Positions 35,034-43,629 are shown, counted from the stretch's first letter. The stretch: 64,000 nt of DNA from Sinosporangium album (GCF_900100605.1 NZ_FNCN01000013.1:1-64000); one strand, 5' to 3'. Numbers and translations are program-made. The notes: a model not told the origin generated them from the sequence alone.

Positions 35034-35361
35034 ATGGACCCCCTGGCCCAGCCGCTCTTCTGGCTGCTCTACACCCTCGCCGGCGCGGCCACCAGCGCCC
35101 GCATGCTCACCGTCCTCCGCCGCCAGGCCGCCCGCGACCCCGCCACCGCCTGCGACACCTGCCGCAAGCGCACCCTCACCCCGCCCCGTCCTGGCCGCAG
35201 GCCAGGCCACCCCCCAAGCCTCCCTCGGCGCCGTGGCCGCCCTCCTCCTCATCGGCGCCCTCTGGTCCGCCTACTGGCCCCTCCTCCTATGGCGCCACTT
35301 CACCGGCCCACGCTGCACCTGCCGTACGGCAAAAGCCACGGAACGTTCGCCTGACAGGTAA
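35034..35361 (+). pseudogene. Frameshifted small membrane protein gene
   Basis: The start frame (MDPLAQPLFWLLYTLAGAAT, one TM, then CDTCRKRTL) becomes Pro/Arg-rich after ~35190. The +1 frame from there reads VLAAGQATPQASLGAVAALL, LIGALWSAYWPLLLWRHFTG and ends TCRTAKA...TAA at 35361: a second TM and a basic tail. An indel in the C-rich tract 35180-35195 best explains this. The tail is also present at 31773, so the gene predates the CRISPR-locus duplication. Confidence 0.6.
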
Positions 35362-35611
35362 GGGATCGGCACGCCGGGCTTGCGGCATACGGCCGAAAGG
35401 GTTCTTCGAAAGGCCGCAGATGCTTCTCTTAGAGCGACGTGGCTATCCAAGGCGTCGCCGGCGCCGACCAGTTCGCACCCCCGGACAGCGTAGGGTGGAG
35501 GCGGTGGATTGCAGCAGACCTCCCGGGGAGAATGCACTACCGGAGGTTCACTGCAAAACACCGCCGGATCCCAGGGTCCACCTGGCTTATGAGCTGGGCC
35601 TTTACCATGGG
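35362..35611 (+). promoter_or_regulatory. CRISPR leader
   Basis: 250 bp between the gene tail and the first repeat, moderately AT-richer than its surroundings and conserved with 31838-32077; the last ~90 bp (AATGCACTACCGGAGGTT through GGGCCTTTACCATGG) are nearly identical in both copies, as expected for leader sequence that directs adaptation. Confidence 0.75.
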
Positions 35612-36102
35612 GTTCTCATCGCCCCTACGAGGGATCGCAACCCCTCGGGTCGGGGACATACCGCGCGGGAAGCGTCTCCCGTTCTCATCGCCCCTACGAG
35701 GGATCGCAACCACGCAGATCGCATTGTGCGGGCGCTCGTTGCCGACGTTCTCATCGCCCCTACGAGGGATCGCAACGCTCATCGTGGTCCGTGCGTGTGC
35801 TTCCCGCGCATGTTCTCATCGCCCCTACGAGGGATCGCAACCGGGAATGGGAGACGATGCCCGCCTCACGGCACAGGTTCTCATCGCCCCTACGAGGGAT
35901 CGCAACTCATTCCGTTCGTGCTGGGCTGGCTCACACGCAAGGGGTTCTCATCGCCCCTACGAGGGATCGCAACGCAGAGTGCCATCAGTCTGTCATCTCG
36001 GCGTCGCGTTCTCATTGCCCCTACGAGGGATCGCAACTCGACGCGGCCGAGTTCGGCGTATTCCGCGTGCTGGTTCTCATCGCCCCTACGAGGGATCGCA
36101 CG
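35612..36102 (+). CRISPR. CRISPR array, 8 repeats and 7 spacers
   Basis: Repeats of 30 nt (GTTCTCATCGCCCCTACGAG then GGATCGCAAC) start at 35612, 35681, 35747, 35812, 35877, 35944, 36008 and 36073. Spacers are 39, 36, 35, 35, 37, 34 and 35 nt, all different. Repeat 7 has one C-to-T change and repeat 8 loses the last two bases, placing the old end on the right and the leader on the left; transcription is therefore plus-strand and the 5' crRNA tag would be ATCGCAAC. A short CCCT-ACG-AGGG hairpin lies in the repeat. No cas gene is in the window, so type is undetermined. Confidence 0.97.
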
Positions 36103-36233
36103 CCTCTGCCACGGCGGGCTGATTGTTTGGTCGGCCGAGTTGCTGGGCTGGCTGTCTGGGTGCTGGCCGCTTTGGTGCGGCGGGCCGAGGTGTCGGGAGT
36201 CGGCCCTGTCCCCGTTCAGGAGTCGGTTGGCTT

Positions 36234-36398
36234 GGGAGTGCGAGGGGGCGCCGGTGCTTGGACTGAGGAGCGTCGGGAGCGTAGCGACCAGAGCGACGAG
36301 GGAAAGCACCGGGTTAAGAGCCCCCTCGCCGCGCGCCGAAGGCGCGCAATAAACACAGCCCCCTCGCCGCGACGCGAAGCGTCGCCATCAAACACAGC
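36234..36398 (+). repeat. Structured intergenic element, copy B (full length, two tail hairpins)
   Basis: Outer stem GCGAGGGGGC (36240-36249) with GCCCCCTCGC (36320-36329); inner stem CCGGTGCTT (36251-36259) with AAGCACCGG (36304-36312); a ~44-nt apical region with CGTCG/CGACG. Two tail hairpins follow: GCGCGCC-GAA-GGCGCGC (36331-36347) and GCGACGC-GAA-GCGTCGC (36369-36385), each followed by A/C-rich AAACACAG. Situated directly behind the CRISPR flank. Confidence 0.85.
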
Positions 36399-36416
36399 TC
36401 CCGCCATACACGCCTG

Positions 36417-38099
36417 TCAGGACAGGTTTGCCCCCGAGGCGCGGAAGCTCGCGCTGCCGTTCGCCGTGTTGACCGTGACGCGGTTGCCCGAGCAGGTGAC
36501 CGATGGGGTGTCGGTGCCGGGGACGACGACGGTGAGCAGGGCCGGGGCGGCGGGGGAGACGACGGCGGCGGCGGGGACCCGCTGCATGTAGGTGGGGGAG
36601 ACCCAGCCCTGGTAGGGCTTGGTCTGGCCGCGGGCGATGGTCTGTCCGCCGATGGGCTTGCATGTCGGCATGGCGAGCTGCACGAGGCTGGTGGCGAAGT
36701 CCTTGTCCTTGAGCACGATCTGGCCGCCCTTGTTGGAGGTGACCTTCAGGGAGGCATCGAAGTGCCACAGGTTGCGGATTTTGGCCCCGGAGGCGGCGGT
36801 GTCGAGGACGGCCATGAGGTCTTCGTCGTGGTTGACGAGGACGGAGCGTGTACGGCTGACGCCGTACGCTTTGTCGGTGAGCCGGTAGGTCTGCCTGTCG
36901 CGGCCGGTGTCGGCTTTGACGAGGGCTGTCGGGGTCGAGGGGCGTAGGTTGCGGCCGACGACGGTGGGCACGTTGTGGGCTTCGGGGGACATGGTCCACC
37001 ACCGGTAGGGCGTGTTCTCGTAGGAGTGGAATCCGGTGTCGACGAGGATGTCGCGGCCTTGCGCGTAGTAGGTGACGCCCATGTGGTCTTCGTGGCCGTG
37101 GTGTTTTCTGCCGGGGCCGAACCGGAGGGAGTAGAACGCCGACTCGGGTTTGCCCCAGTTCGTACGGCCGTAGGCGTAGCCGGCGGAGCGGAAGAGCTTC
37201 ACGCGCTCCTTCGGTTCGGCGAAGCCGATGGGGCGCACGTCGGGGGCTCCGTCGCCGATCGGGACCATGAAGCCGTTGGGCTGGGTGGAGTGGGCGATGT
37301 AGCTTTCGAGCGCTTTCCAGCGGGTGAGGATGCGGTCCGGCACGGTGCGTCCGCAGTCTTTCATGTTCGTGATGGCGACGTTGAGCCGCTGGTAGACGTA
37401 GAGGCCGTAGCGCGGGGCTTGTTCTCTCAGCGCGCCTTGGGGGTCCACGTCGAGTTCGACGGTTTCGATGAGCCGCCGGGTCGCGAGGTTCGACCACGTG
37501 TCGCGCTTGTAGCGGCATCCGATGCCGAGCAGGGCGATGTCCTGGTCGATGCCGTGGTTGTGCCCCTTCTCATAGAGCTTGGGGTCGGACAGCATGACGG
37601 CGTGTTCGGCGAGGCTGCCGCGCAGCCAGGCGTCTCCCACGTGCTTGCTGAGGCATACGAGGGCGGGCGCGCGAAGCGCGATCGGGTGCTCGGCCCATGC
37701 TTGGGCGCTGATGCCGGCGCGGCCTCTCGGGTTGTCCTTCACCCAGTCTTTGGCGACTTCGACGGCTCTGGTCAGGTAGCGCTTTTCGCCTGTCACCTCG
37801 TAGTCCGCGACGAGGCGGCCCATCCAGCGCAGCGAGTGGAAGACCATCTCCCAGGAGCGGTTCTTGTACGGGCTCCAGCGCCAGTCGACGTTTTTGCCGA
37901 CTTTGGCCGCGGGCAGTCCGACGAACGACAGTTCGCCCTTCATCACGTCGGCGGAGGTGGGGGTCGACGGAAGCCAGTCACCTTGGCACTCGGCGGTGCG
38001 CTTGCCGGTGGCGTTCGCCGCCTGCGAGGTGGTGAAGGTGCCGGCGCAGGCCAGCGACAGGGCAAGGGTGAGTCCGAGAGCACGTGTGCGGCGACGCAC
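36417..38099 (-). CDS. Secreted heparinase II/III-family polysaccharide lyase-like protein
   Basis: 560 residues. GTG 38099 has GGAAGGA 7 nt upstream and opens a classical signal peptide (RRRTRALGLTLALSLACAGT, AxA site SQAANA). An alpha/alpha-toroid region (about 60-280, HSLRWMGRLVADYEVTGEKR, NHGIDQDIALLGIGCRYKRD) precedes the heparinase II/III beta-domain with GRKHHGHEDHMGVTYYAQGR, DILVDTGFHSY and SPEAHNVPTVVGRN. It should cleave an acidic polysaccharide outside the cell; the substrate cannot be assigned. Confidence 0.88.
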   Translation of the reverse strand: MRRRTRALGLTLALSLACAGTFTTSQAANATGKRTAECQGDWLPSTPTSADVMKGELSFVGLPAAKVGKNVDWRWSPYKNRSWEMVFHSLRWMGRLVADYEVTGEKRYLTRAVEVAKDWVKDNPRGRAGISAQAWAEHPIALRAPALVCLSKHVGDAWLRGSLAEHAVMLSDPKLYEKGHNHGIDQDIALLGIGCRYKRDTWSNLATRRLIETVELDVDPQGALREQAPRYGLYVYQRLNVAITNMKDCGRTVPDRILTRWKALESYIAHSTQPNGFMVPIGDGAPDVRPIGFAEPKERVKLFRSAGYAYGRTNWGKPESAFYSLRFGPGRKHHGHEDHMGVTYYAQGRDILVDTGFHSYENTPYRWWTMSPEAHNVPTVVGRNLRPSTPTALVKADTGRDRQTYRLTDKAYGVSRTRSVLVNHDEDLMAVLDTAASGAKIRNLWHFDASLKVTSNKGGQIVLKDKDFATSLVQLAMPTCKPIGGQTIARGQTKPYQGWVSPTYMQRVPAAAVVSPAAPALLTVVVPGTDTPSVTCSGNRVTVNTANGSASFRASGANLS

Positions 38100-38243
38100 G
38101 GGTGGTTCCTTCCGAGTAGAGCAGGATTGCCGGATGAAGCGGCGGATCATGCTCTCGAAGTCACACTAAAACGGTCAAGTCGCTTGAGTAACTGGAGTCA
38201 CTCGTTACGTGTTGCGACGCCCCAAATCACGCCCAACCGCCCT

Positions 38244-38273
38244 CGCCGCCCCCATGCGTGTGGCGGGGCGGCG
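38244..38273 (-). terminator. Terminator downstream of the monooxygenase-domain gene
   Basis: CGCCGCCCC (38244-38252) pairs with GGGGCGGCG (38265-38273), just past the stop of the minus-strand gene and before the heparinase-gene promoter region (38100-38243). Confidence 0.6.
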
Positions 38274-38283
38274 GGGGCGAACG

Positions 38284-38706
38284 TCACGCCTGCTTGGGGC
38301 CCACGCTCTCCACGACCTCGAACGACCAGAGCTCTGAAGCCGTCGCCGCCGGGCCGCCGTGTCCGTGGCCGTGTCCCTGTCCCTGTCCCCCCTGGGCCTG
38401 CCCGTGGCCATGGCCCGCCGTCAACGGAGCCGACTCGGTGTCGCCGCCCTTGGTGGCGTGCTCGGCGGCGGCCTGGGCGTGCCCGGCCTGGAACGCTCTG
38501 CTGCTCTGCCAGCGCTGGAAGTCCTCTTCGCTGCGCCAGCGGGTGTAGACCAGGTATCGGTCGGTGCCCTCCACTGGACGGAGCAGCTCGAACCACTCGA
38601 ACCCATCCGAGGACTCGACCATCCCGGCGCGTCCCGCGAATCTGCGCTCAAGCTCTTCGCGCATCTCCGGACCCACCGTCAGCACGTTGATCTTCACGAC
38701 AGCCAT
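38284..38706 (-). CDS. Antibiotic biosynthesis monooxygenase (ABM/IsdG-like) protein with His/Gly-rich insert
   Basis: 140 residues. The ABM ferredoxin-like fold is seen in VVKINVLTVGPEMREELERR, DGFEWFELLRPVEGTDRYLV, YTRWRSEEDFQRWQSSRAFQ and the final strand LWSFEVVESV. Residues ~98-125 are an insert made almost only of Gly, His and Gln (HGHGQAQGGQGQGHGHGHGG), which suggests metal binding. Heme degradation is known for some relatives but is only a possibility here. It follows the envelope-stress operon by ~26 bp and may be its last gene. Confidence 0.82.
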   Translation of the reverse strand: MAVVKINVLTVGPEMREELERRFAGRAGMVESSDGFEWFELLRPVEGTDRYLVYTRWRSEEDFQRWQSSRAFQAGHAQAAAEHATKGGDTESAPLTAGHGHGQAQGGQGQGHGHGHGGPAATASELWSFEVVESVGPKQA

Positions 38707-38732
38707 GCGCTGGATTCTGTCACAAGGACACC

Positions 38733-39320
38733 TCAGGTCACGGTACGGCGTGGCGGGGACCGCCGGGCGAGTGTGACCCGGGTGACGGCGGGGAGGTGGT
38801 CGGTGGTCAGAGCCTGACGCGCGTGGGAGAAGGCCACGTCGCCCAGATGCGCGCGAAGCTCGCCGATTCGTGTGTGCTCGTCGGCGACGAGGCGGAGCCG
38901 TACTCCGGGGTGGGCGCTCGGGCCCACCAGGCGGACGTGTGCGCTGACAACGTCGGGGTTGGACTGGATGTCCTTGGCGACGGCGTCGGCGATCGCGCCG
39001 GGGTCGGCCCTGGTGACGCCTCCGGGGCCCGCCGCCAGCTTGAGCACGCCCAGCGACTCGCTCCGCCCCTGGACGAACAGCCACCGCAGCCCCAGCAGGG
39101 CGATCACGATGGCGGCGAGGGCGACCAGCCACCACAGCCACGCCCCCTGGGAGCCGAACAGCTGCCGCACCGGCCCGCCGGCCAGCGGCTCCCCGGCGGG
39201 GGCGATGCTCTGCGGCAGCAGCCTGAAGCCTCGGAGCAGCGTGAACAGCCCGAGCGCCGTGAGCGCGAGGCCCGTCAGCAGCAGACCGAGCCGGTTGCCC
39301 CGGGCGGTCTTTCTGTCCAT
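38733..39320 (-). CDS. amaP: Alkaline-shock membrane anchor protein AmaP-like
   Basis: 195 residues with two TM helices (about 10-27, LGLLLTGLALTALGLFTL; about 61-85, WLWWLVALAAIVIALLGLRWLF) and a cytoplasmic C-terminal domain (DAVAKDIQSNPDVVSAHVRL, VADEHTRIGELRAHL). AmaP anchors Asp23 at the membrane in Firmicutes; gene order and topology give the assignment here. It lies 4 bp after the DUF6286 gene in the same operon. Confidence 0.82.
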   Translation of the reverse strand: MDRKTARGNRLGLLLTGLALTALGLFTLLRGFRLLPQSIAPAGEPLAGGPVRQLFGSQGAWLWWLVALAAIVIALLGLRWLFVQGRSESLGVLKLAAGPGGVTRADPGAIADAVAKDIQSNPDVVSAHVRLVGPSAHPGVRLRLVADEHTRIGELRAHLGDVAFSHARQALTTDHLPAVTRVTLARRSPPRRTVT

Positions 39321-39324
39321 TGGC

Positions 39325-39882
39325 TCACTTCCCTCGGATGTTCACGCGTACGGCATAGCCGCCGATGGCATCGAAGGACTCCAGGCGTTGTGTCACGGCC
39401 TGCCGTACTTCCTCCGCCAGTTCACCGGTGTCGTGGAGACGGGTGTGGGCGGTCACGTCGGCCCGGTGGTCGCCGATGGTGACCTTGGCGCGGTCGATCC
39501 CCATGACCTCCTCGGCCGCGTGGGCGAGCGAACGGGCGAAGCTCCTGCGGCGCATCCCCATGATCGACTCCGGGTCGCCGGTGTGAAGCGGGACCATGCC
39601 GGGCCGCCCCGGTCTGAGGGCGAGCACGATCAGCCAGATGCCGAGCAGTGTCACGATGGCCGCGCCGACGAGCAGCGCCGGGTCCTGCCACGGGGTCGCC
39701 GAAGCCCACGCCAGCAGACCCTTGTAGGGGATCCACCGCGCGGGGCTGCCCAACGCCCCTGAGATCACCGCGATCGCCACGAGCGTTCCGATCACCGCCA
39801 ACAACGCCGCGGTCAGTACGGCGGGAAGCGTACGGCGCGGCCGAAACGCGTGGACCGCCGCCCGGTCGGCCGCCGAGGTCAT
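39325..39882 (-). CDS. DUF6286-type membrane protein of the Asp23 operon
   Basis: 185 residues. Two TM helices (LPAVLTAALLAVIGTLVAIA and PALLVGAAIVTLLGIWLIVL) followed by a soluble Asp23-like C-terminal domain (SFARSLAHAAEEVMGIDRAK, VTIGDHRADVTAHTRLHD). ATG 39882 overlaps the upstream Asp23 gene by 4 bp; the frame is open to 40101 but that part is the upstream gene in another frame. Function unknown beyond the envelope-stress context. Confidence 0.8.
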   Translation of the reverse strand: MTSAADRAAVHAFRPRRTLPAVLTAALLAVIGTLVAIAVISGALGSPARWIPYKGLLAWASATPWQDPALLVGAAIVTLLGIWLIVLALRPGRPGMVPLHTGDPESIMGMRRRSFARSLAHAAEEVMGIDRAKVTIGDHRADVTAHTRLHDTGELAEEVRQAVTQRLESFDAIGGYAVRVNIRGK

Positions 39883-40271
39883 GACGGCTCCTCTCGGCGG
39901 GTGGAACGGGTGGAGACCAGGCCGGGCACGTCGATGTCGACGTGTGCCACCGTCAGGCCGGTGAGCTCGTGTACGCGGTCGGCCACGTGCCGCCGGACGT
40001 TCTCGGTGACGGAGCGGATCGGGGCGGGATACCGCACGAGCAGGTCCAGGTGCACGGCCGTCACGTGGCGGTCGACGGAGGCGACGGTGCCGGAGCTCCA
40101 CTGCATCCGCCCGCGCTCGCGCACCTCGCCGACCCCGTCGACCTGCCTGGCCACATGAGCCGCTATGCGCGACACGACCCGGTCCCGAACGATCGTCTCG
40201 CCCCGGATCTCCGGGGGCCTCTCCGAGCGTACGGGCATGGGGGCCGCATGCTCCTCGGCTGAGGTGTTCAT
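39879..40271 (-). CDS. Asp23/Gls24 family envelope stress protein
   Basis: 130 residues. Asp23 fold blocks: GETIVRDRVVSRIAAHVARQ, VDGVGEVRERG, VDRHVTAVHLDLLVRYPAPI, RSVTENVRRHVADRVHELTG and LTVAHVDIDVPGLV. Overlaps its neighbours by 4 bp on both sides. Second of three Asp23-like genes in this operon. Confidence 0.9.
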   Translation of the reverse strand: MNTSAEEHAAPMPVRSERPPEIRGETIVRDRVVSRIAAHVARQVDGVGEVRERGRMQWSSGTVASVDRHVTAVHLDLLVRYPAPIRSVTENVRRHVADRVHELTGLTVAHVDIDVPGLVSTRSTRREEPS

Positions 40272-40456
40272 CGCCGTCGTGGGCTCAAACCGGACAGATC
40301 AACCCCGCCGGTCTCGACGATGCGTCCGACCAGGAAGCCGACCGCGCCGAGCACGAGGACCAGCAGAAACGCCCCGAGGCCGCCGAACGCGGCGGCGACG
40401 CCGAGGACGATGCCGACGACCATTCCGGTCACCGACCAGATGGGAGCCTGGTTCAT
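40268..40456 (-). CDS. Small two-helix membrane protein of the Asp23 operon
   Basis: 62 residues: MNQAPIWSVTGMVVGIVLGV, AAAFGGLGAFLLVLVLGAVG, FLVGRIVETGGVDLSGLSPR. Two TM helices and a short cytoplasmic tail, reminiscent of the DUF2273 proteins that accompany Asp23 in Firmicutes. Overlaps both neighbouring genes by 4 bp. Confidence 0.8.
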   Translation of the reverse strand: MNQAPIWSVTGMVVGIVLGVAAAFGGLGAFLLVLVLGAVGFLVGRIVETGGVDLSGLSPRRR

Positions 40457-40719
40457 GTCAACCCTCCGATGTGGATGTTCACCGCGCGCTTGCCCGTCAG
40501 CGGGGCGACCGCGTCCCGAACCTGGTTCGCGACCTCCGGGAGCGGCCGGTCCCCGGTGACGACGATGGCGATCTCGACCTCGTCGTCCCGTACGGCCACT
40601 CCGCTCACCGTCTCGCCGGGGAGGTATGTTGCCACCGCCCCGAACGGCCCACCGGACAGTCCCACGACATTCGGACATTCGCGTACTCGTGTGGCTATCT
40701 GTTGGGCCAGTGCGCTCAC
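40453..40719 (-). CDS. Short Asp23-related protein
   Basis: 88 residues: a helix (MSALAQQIATRVRECPNVVG), then GAVATYLPGETVSGVAVRDD, EVEIAIVVTGDRPLPEVANQ and VRDAVAPLTGKRAVNIHIGG, which follow the second half of the Asp23 fold. Start and stop overlap adjacent genes by 4 bp. Role presumed within the same stress complex. Confidence 0.75.
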   Translation of the reverse strand: MSALAQQIATRVRECPNVVGLSGGPFGAVATYLPGETVSGVAVRDDEVEIAIVVTGDRPLPEVANQVRDAVAPLTGKRAVNIHIGGLT

Positions 40720-41198
40720 TCGACCCGCGGCCCTTCCTCGGTCTCTGACCTCTCCTGCTCCTTCTCCTGGCCGGGCAGATGTACGTCATCGACTCGGATG
40801 TTGACCTCGGTCACCTCAAGTCCGCACAGGCGCTCCACGGCCGAGATCACGTTCTTGCGTACCCCGTTGGCGAGGTCCGGAATGGCGACGCCGTACTCCA
40901 CCACCAGGTCTATGTCGATGGCCGCCTGTCGCTCGCCGACCTCCACCGCCACTCCCTGGGTGGCGCTGCGCTCGCCGCCCACCATGCCGCGCACGGCTCC
41001 GAGGGCTCGTGCCGTACCTCCGCCCATCTCGTAGACCCCGGATACCTCGCGCGCCGCCAGCCCGGCGATCTTCGTCACCACCACGCTGTCGATCGTGGTC
41101 GTCCCTCTGGGCGTCACTAGGGCGCTCTCCTGCGTCCGAGCCCGGGGCACCGAGGCCTCCTCGGTCTTGGTCTTGTTCATCGCACCCACGTCGGCCAC
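40716..41198 (-). CDS. Asp23/Gls24 family envelope stress protein (first gene of operon)
   Basis: 160 residues. GTG 41198 is chosen because GGAGG lies 7 nt upstream (an ATG six codons in, 41180, has no such site). Asp23 blocks: TTIDSVVVTKIAGLAAREVS, GVYEMGG, GVAVEVGERQAAIDIDLVVE, YGVAIPDLANGVRKNVISAV, LEVTEVNIRVDDVHLP. On the minus strand a GGGTAT hexamer (41263-41268) lies upstream, like the -10 of stress sigma-B-type promoters, but no clear GTTT -35 is seen. Confidence 0.9.
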   Translation of the reverse strand: MADVGAMNKTKTEEASVPRARTQESALVTPRGTTTIDSVVVTKIAGLAAREVSGVYEMGGGTARALGAVRGMVGGERSATQGVAVEVGERQAAIDIDLVVEYGVAIPDLANGVRKNVISAVERLCGLEVTEVNIRVDDVHLPGQEKEQERSETEEGPRVE

Positions 41199-41411
41199 GT
41201 CGCTTCCTCCCCCCGATGGAGACAGAGGTCTCCTGAAACGCACGTCACGTCTACATTCCGTAATACCCCCCAAATCATCAGTAATCGGGACTTATCGAAC
41301 CTTGCCCGAATCCAAACCCGGCTTCCTGGTACTCATTGCCCCCGCTTGCACCCGTCCATCGCCGGGACCATCACCAGCAGGCTCGCGCCGGAAGGCCACT
41401 AGCCTGGACAG

Positions 41412-42191
41412 GTGCGTATAGCAAGGTTCTCCACAGGTGACGGTGTGACATTCGGCGTGGTCGAAGGCGCGCGGGGCGAGGAGTTCGTCTCCGCGGTCGC
41501 GGGGCACCCGTTCGGCGACATCCAGTTCACGGGCGACCGGTTCCCCCTGGCAGAGGTACGGCTGGTCGCGCCGATGCTGCCGAGCAAGATCGTGGCGATC
41601 GGCAAGAACTACGCCGATCACGTTCGCGAGATGGGGGGCGACGAGCCCCCGGCCGAGCCGGTGATCTTCAGCAAGCCGTCCACATCGGTGATCGGCCCGG
41701 GGGAGGCGGTCGCCTACCCGGAGAAGCTGTCGCAGCGGGTCGACTTCGAGGGCGAGCTGGCCGTGGTGATCGGACGGCTGTGCCGCGAGGTGCCGGTCGA
41801 GCGGGCCCACGAGGTGATCTTCGGGTATACCTGCGCCAACGACGTCACCGCCCGCGACCTCCAGAAGCGCGACGGGCAGTGGACCCGCGCCAAGGGGTTC
41901 GACACGTTCTGCCCGCTCGGCCCCTGGATCGAGACGGTGCTCGACCCGAGCGACCTGGCGATCACGACGACGGTCAACGGCGAGATCCGGCAGAGCGGAC
42001 GCACCTCTCAACTCCTGCACGACGTTCCCACGCTGGTCGCCTACGTGAGCGCGGTCATGACCCTGATCCCCGGTGACGTGATCCTCACCGGCACGCCGGC
42101 CGGGGTCGGCCCGCTCACCGTCGGAGACGAGGTCAGCGTCGGCATCGAAGGCATCGGCACACTAACCAACCGGGTGGTCTCACGTGATTAG
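41412..42191 (+). CDS. Fumarylacetoacetate hydrolase (FAH) family protein
   Basis: 259 residues. FAH-fold blocks: [55 protein letters not shown] (metal-binding Glu residues), [20 protein letters not shown] and [19 protein letters not shown]. Likely a 2-hydroxyhepta-2,4-dienedioate isomerase, acylpyruvase or oxaloacetate decarboxylase-type enzyme; substrate unknown. GTG 41412 lies 6 nt after TAGCCT, suggesting a leaderless message. It overlaps gltX by 8 bp, so the two are co-transcribed. Confidence 0.9.
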   Translation: MRIARFSTGDGVTFGVVEGARGEEFVSAVAGHPFGDIQFTGDRFPLAEVRLVAPMLPSKIVAIGKNYADHVREMGGDEPPAEPVIFSKPSTSVIGPGEAVAYPEKLSQRVDFEGELAVVIGRLCREVPVERAHEVIFGYTCANDVTARDLQKRDGQWTRAKGFDTFCPLGPWIETVLDPSDLAITTTVNGEIRQSGRTSQLLHDVPTLVAYVSAVMTLIPGDVILTGTPAGVGPLTVGDEVSVGIEGIGTLTNRVVSRD

Positions 42192-43566
42192 GGTCCGTTT
42201 CGCACCCTCACCGACAGGCATGTTCCACGTCGGCGGGGCACGCTCCGCGCTGTACAACTGGGCGTTGGCCGAACAGGCCGGAGGCCGCTTCGTGCTGCGC
42301 ATCGAGGACACCGACGCCGCCCGCAACCGTCCGGAGTGGACCGAAGGCATCATCTCCGCCCTGGACTGGATCGGCATCAGCGGCGAGAACCCGGCGTTCG
42401 AAGGGCCGTACTTCCAGTCGGCCTACGAGACGCAGCACCGGGAGGCCGCGGCGAAGCTCTCGGCCGACGGCCGCGCGTACTACTGCACCTGCACCCGCGA
42501 CGATGTGAAGGCCCGCACAGGGTCGGAGCACCAGGGATACGACGGCTTCTGCCGTACGCGGGGGCTGACCGAGGGGGCGGTGCGGTTCCGCACGCCCGAC
42601 GACGGGGTCACGGTGGTCGACGACCTCGTGCGGGGGCGCGTCGAGTTCCCGAACGAGGCGATGGAGGACTTCGTGATCGCGCGGGCCGACGGCTCGCCGC
42701 TGTTCGTGCTGGCCAACGTGGTGGACGACATCGAGATGCGCATCTCGCACGTCGTCCGGGCCGAGGAGCACCTCTCCAACACGCCGAAACAGCAACTGCT
42801 GTGGGCCGCCCTCGGCGTGACTCCGCCGGTGTGGGCGCACGTGCCCGTCATCGTCAACGAGAAGCGGCAGAAACTGTCGAAGCGCCGCGACAAGGTGGCC
42901 CTGGAGTCCTACCGGGACGAGGGCTACCTGCCGGAGGCGATGGTCAACTACCTGATGCTGCTCGGGTGGGGCCCCGGCGACGACCGCGAGATCATGCCGT
43001 GGTCGGAGATGATGCCGCTGTTCAAGCTGGAGGACGTCAACCCGTCTCCGGCGTTCTTCGACGAGAAGAAGCTGCGCGCCTTCAACGGCGAATACATCCG
43101 GGCCCTGCCGCTCGACGAGTTCGTACGGCGCTGCCAGGTGTTCCTCGACCCCACCTGGGACCTCGGCGTGTTCGCCCAGGTCGCCGAGCTGGCCCAGACC
43201 CGTGTCGCGGTGCTCTCGGAGATCAAGGCCAACGTCGACTTCCTGTTCCTGGACGAGCCGGTGTTCGACCAGGCGTCGTGGGACAAGGCGATGAAGGCGT
43301 CGGCCGGGGAGATCCTCACCGACTACGCCGCCAGGCTGGAGGACGTCCCGTTCGACGCCGACTCCCTCAAGACCGCCCTGGAGGAGGTCGGCGCCGGGCA
43401 CGGCCTGAAACTCGGCAAGGCCCAGGCGCCCGTCCGCGTGGCGATCACCGGCCGCACCGTGGGCCTGCCGCTGTTCGAGTCGATCGAGGTGCTCGGCCGC
43501 GAGCGCTCCCTGGCCCGCCTCCGCGCCGCCCGCGAGCGGCTGCTCGCGGGCCGCGAGACCGGCTGA
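42184..43566 (+). CDS. gltX: Glutamyl-tRNA synthetase
   Basis: 460 residues, class I aaRS charging tRNA-Glu (and tRNA-Gln for amidotransferase repair). HIGH-region [29 protein letters not shown], and KMSKS-equivalent KLSKR (230-234); ICS-like [20 protein letters not shown]. The C-terminal anticodon domain is of normal size. GTG 42184 lies inside the end of the FAH gene. The cognate tRNA-Glu genes and tRNA-Gln are a few kb downstream. Confidence 0.96.
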   Translation: MIRVRFAPSPTGMFHVGGARSALYNWALAEQAGGRFVLRIEDTDAARNRPEWTEGIISALDWIGISGENPAFEGPYFQSAYETQHREAAAKLSADGRAYYCTCTRDDVKARTGSEHQGYDGFCRTRGLTEGAVRFRTPDDGVTVVDDLVRGRVEFPNEAMEDFVIARADGSPLFVLANVVDDIEMRISHVVRAEEHLSNTPKQQLLWAALGVTPPVWAHVPVIVNEKRQKLSKRRDKVALESYRDEGYLPEAMVNYLMLLGWGPGDDREIMPWSEMMPLFKLEDVNPSPAFFDEKKLRAFNGEYIRALPLDEFVRRCQVFLDPTWDLGVFAQVAELAQTRVAVLSEIKANVDFLFLDEPVFDQASWDKAMKASAGEILTDYAARLEDVPFDADSLKTALEEVGAGHGLKLGKAQAPVRVAITGRTVGLPLFESIEVLGRERSLARLRAARERLLAGRETG

Positions 43567-43585
43567 GGGCTCCGACAGGCGCCTT

Positions 43586-43625
43586 CGGGGGCGTACGGCA
43601 AGCCGGCTCGTGCCGTACGCCCCCG
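43586..43625. terminator. Bidirectional terminator between gltX and the M3 peptidase gene
   Basis: CGGGGGCGTACGGCA (43586-43600) pairs perfectly with TGCCGTACGCCCCCG (43611-43625) across 10 nt. Convergent genes, no U-tract. Confidence 0.8.
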
Positions 43626-43629
43626 GGCC

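Noticed and set aside
34181-36352. 723-codon plus-strand frame running through the methyltransferase-like gene and the CRISPR array
   Set aside because: It translates repeats (LIAPTRDRN) and is a third-frame shadow; no protein domain.
36241-36360. Protein-coding reading of the structured element (GAGAWTEERRERSDQSDEG)
   Set aside because: The frame is not kept between copies with deletions and the conserved feature is base pairing, not codons.
31711-36398. cas genes accompanying the CRISPR array
   Set aside because: All frames between and around the two loci were read; none shows Cas1, Cas2, Cas3, Cas5-7 or Csm/Cmr motifs.
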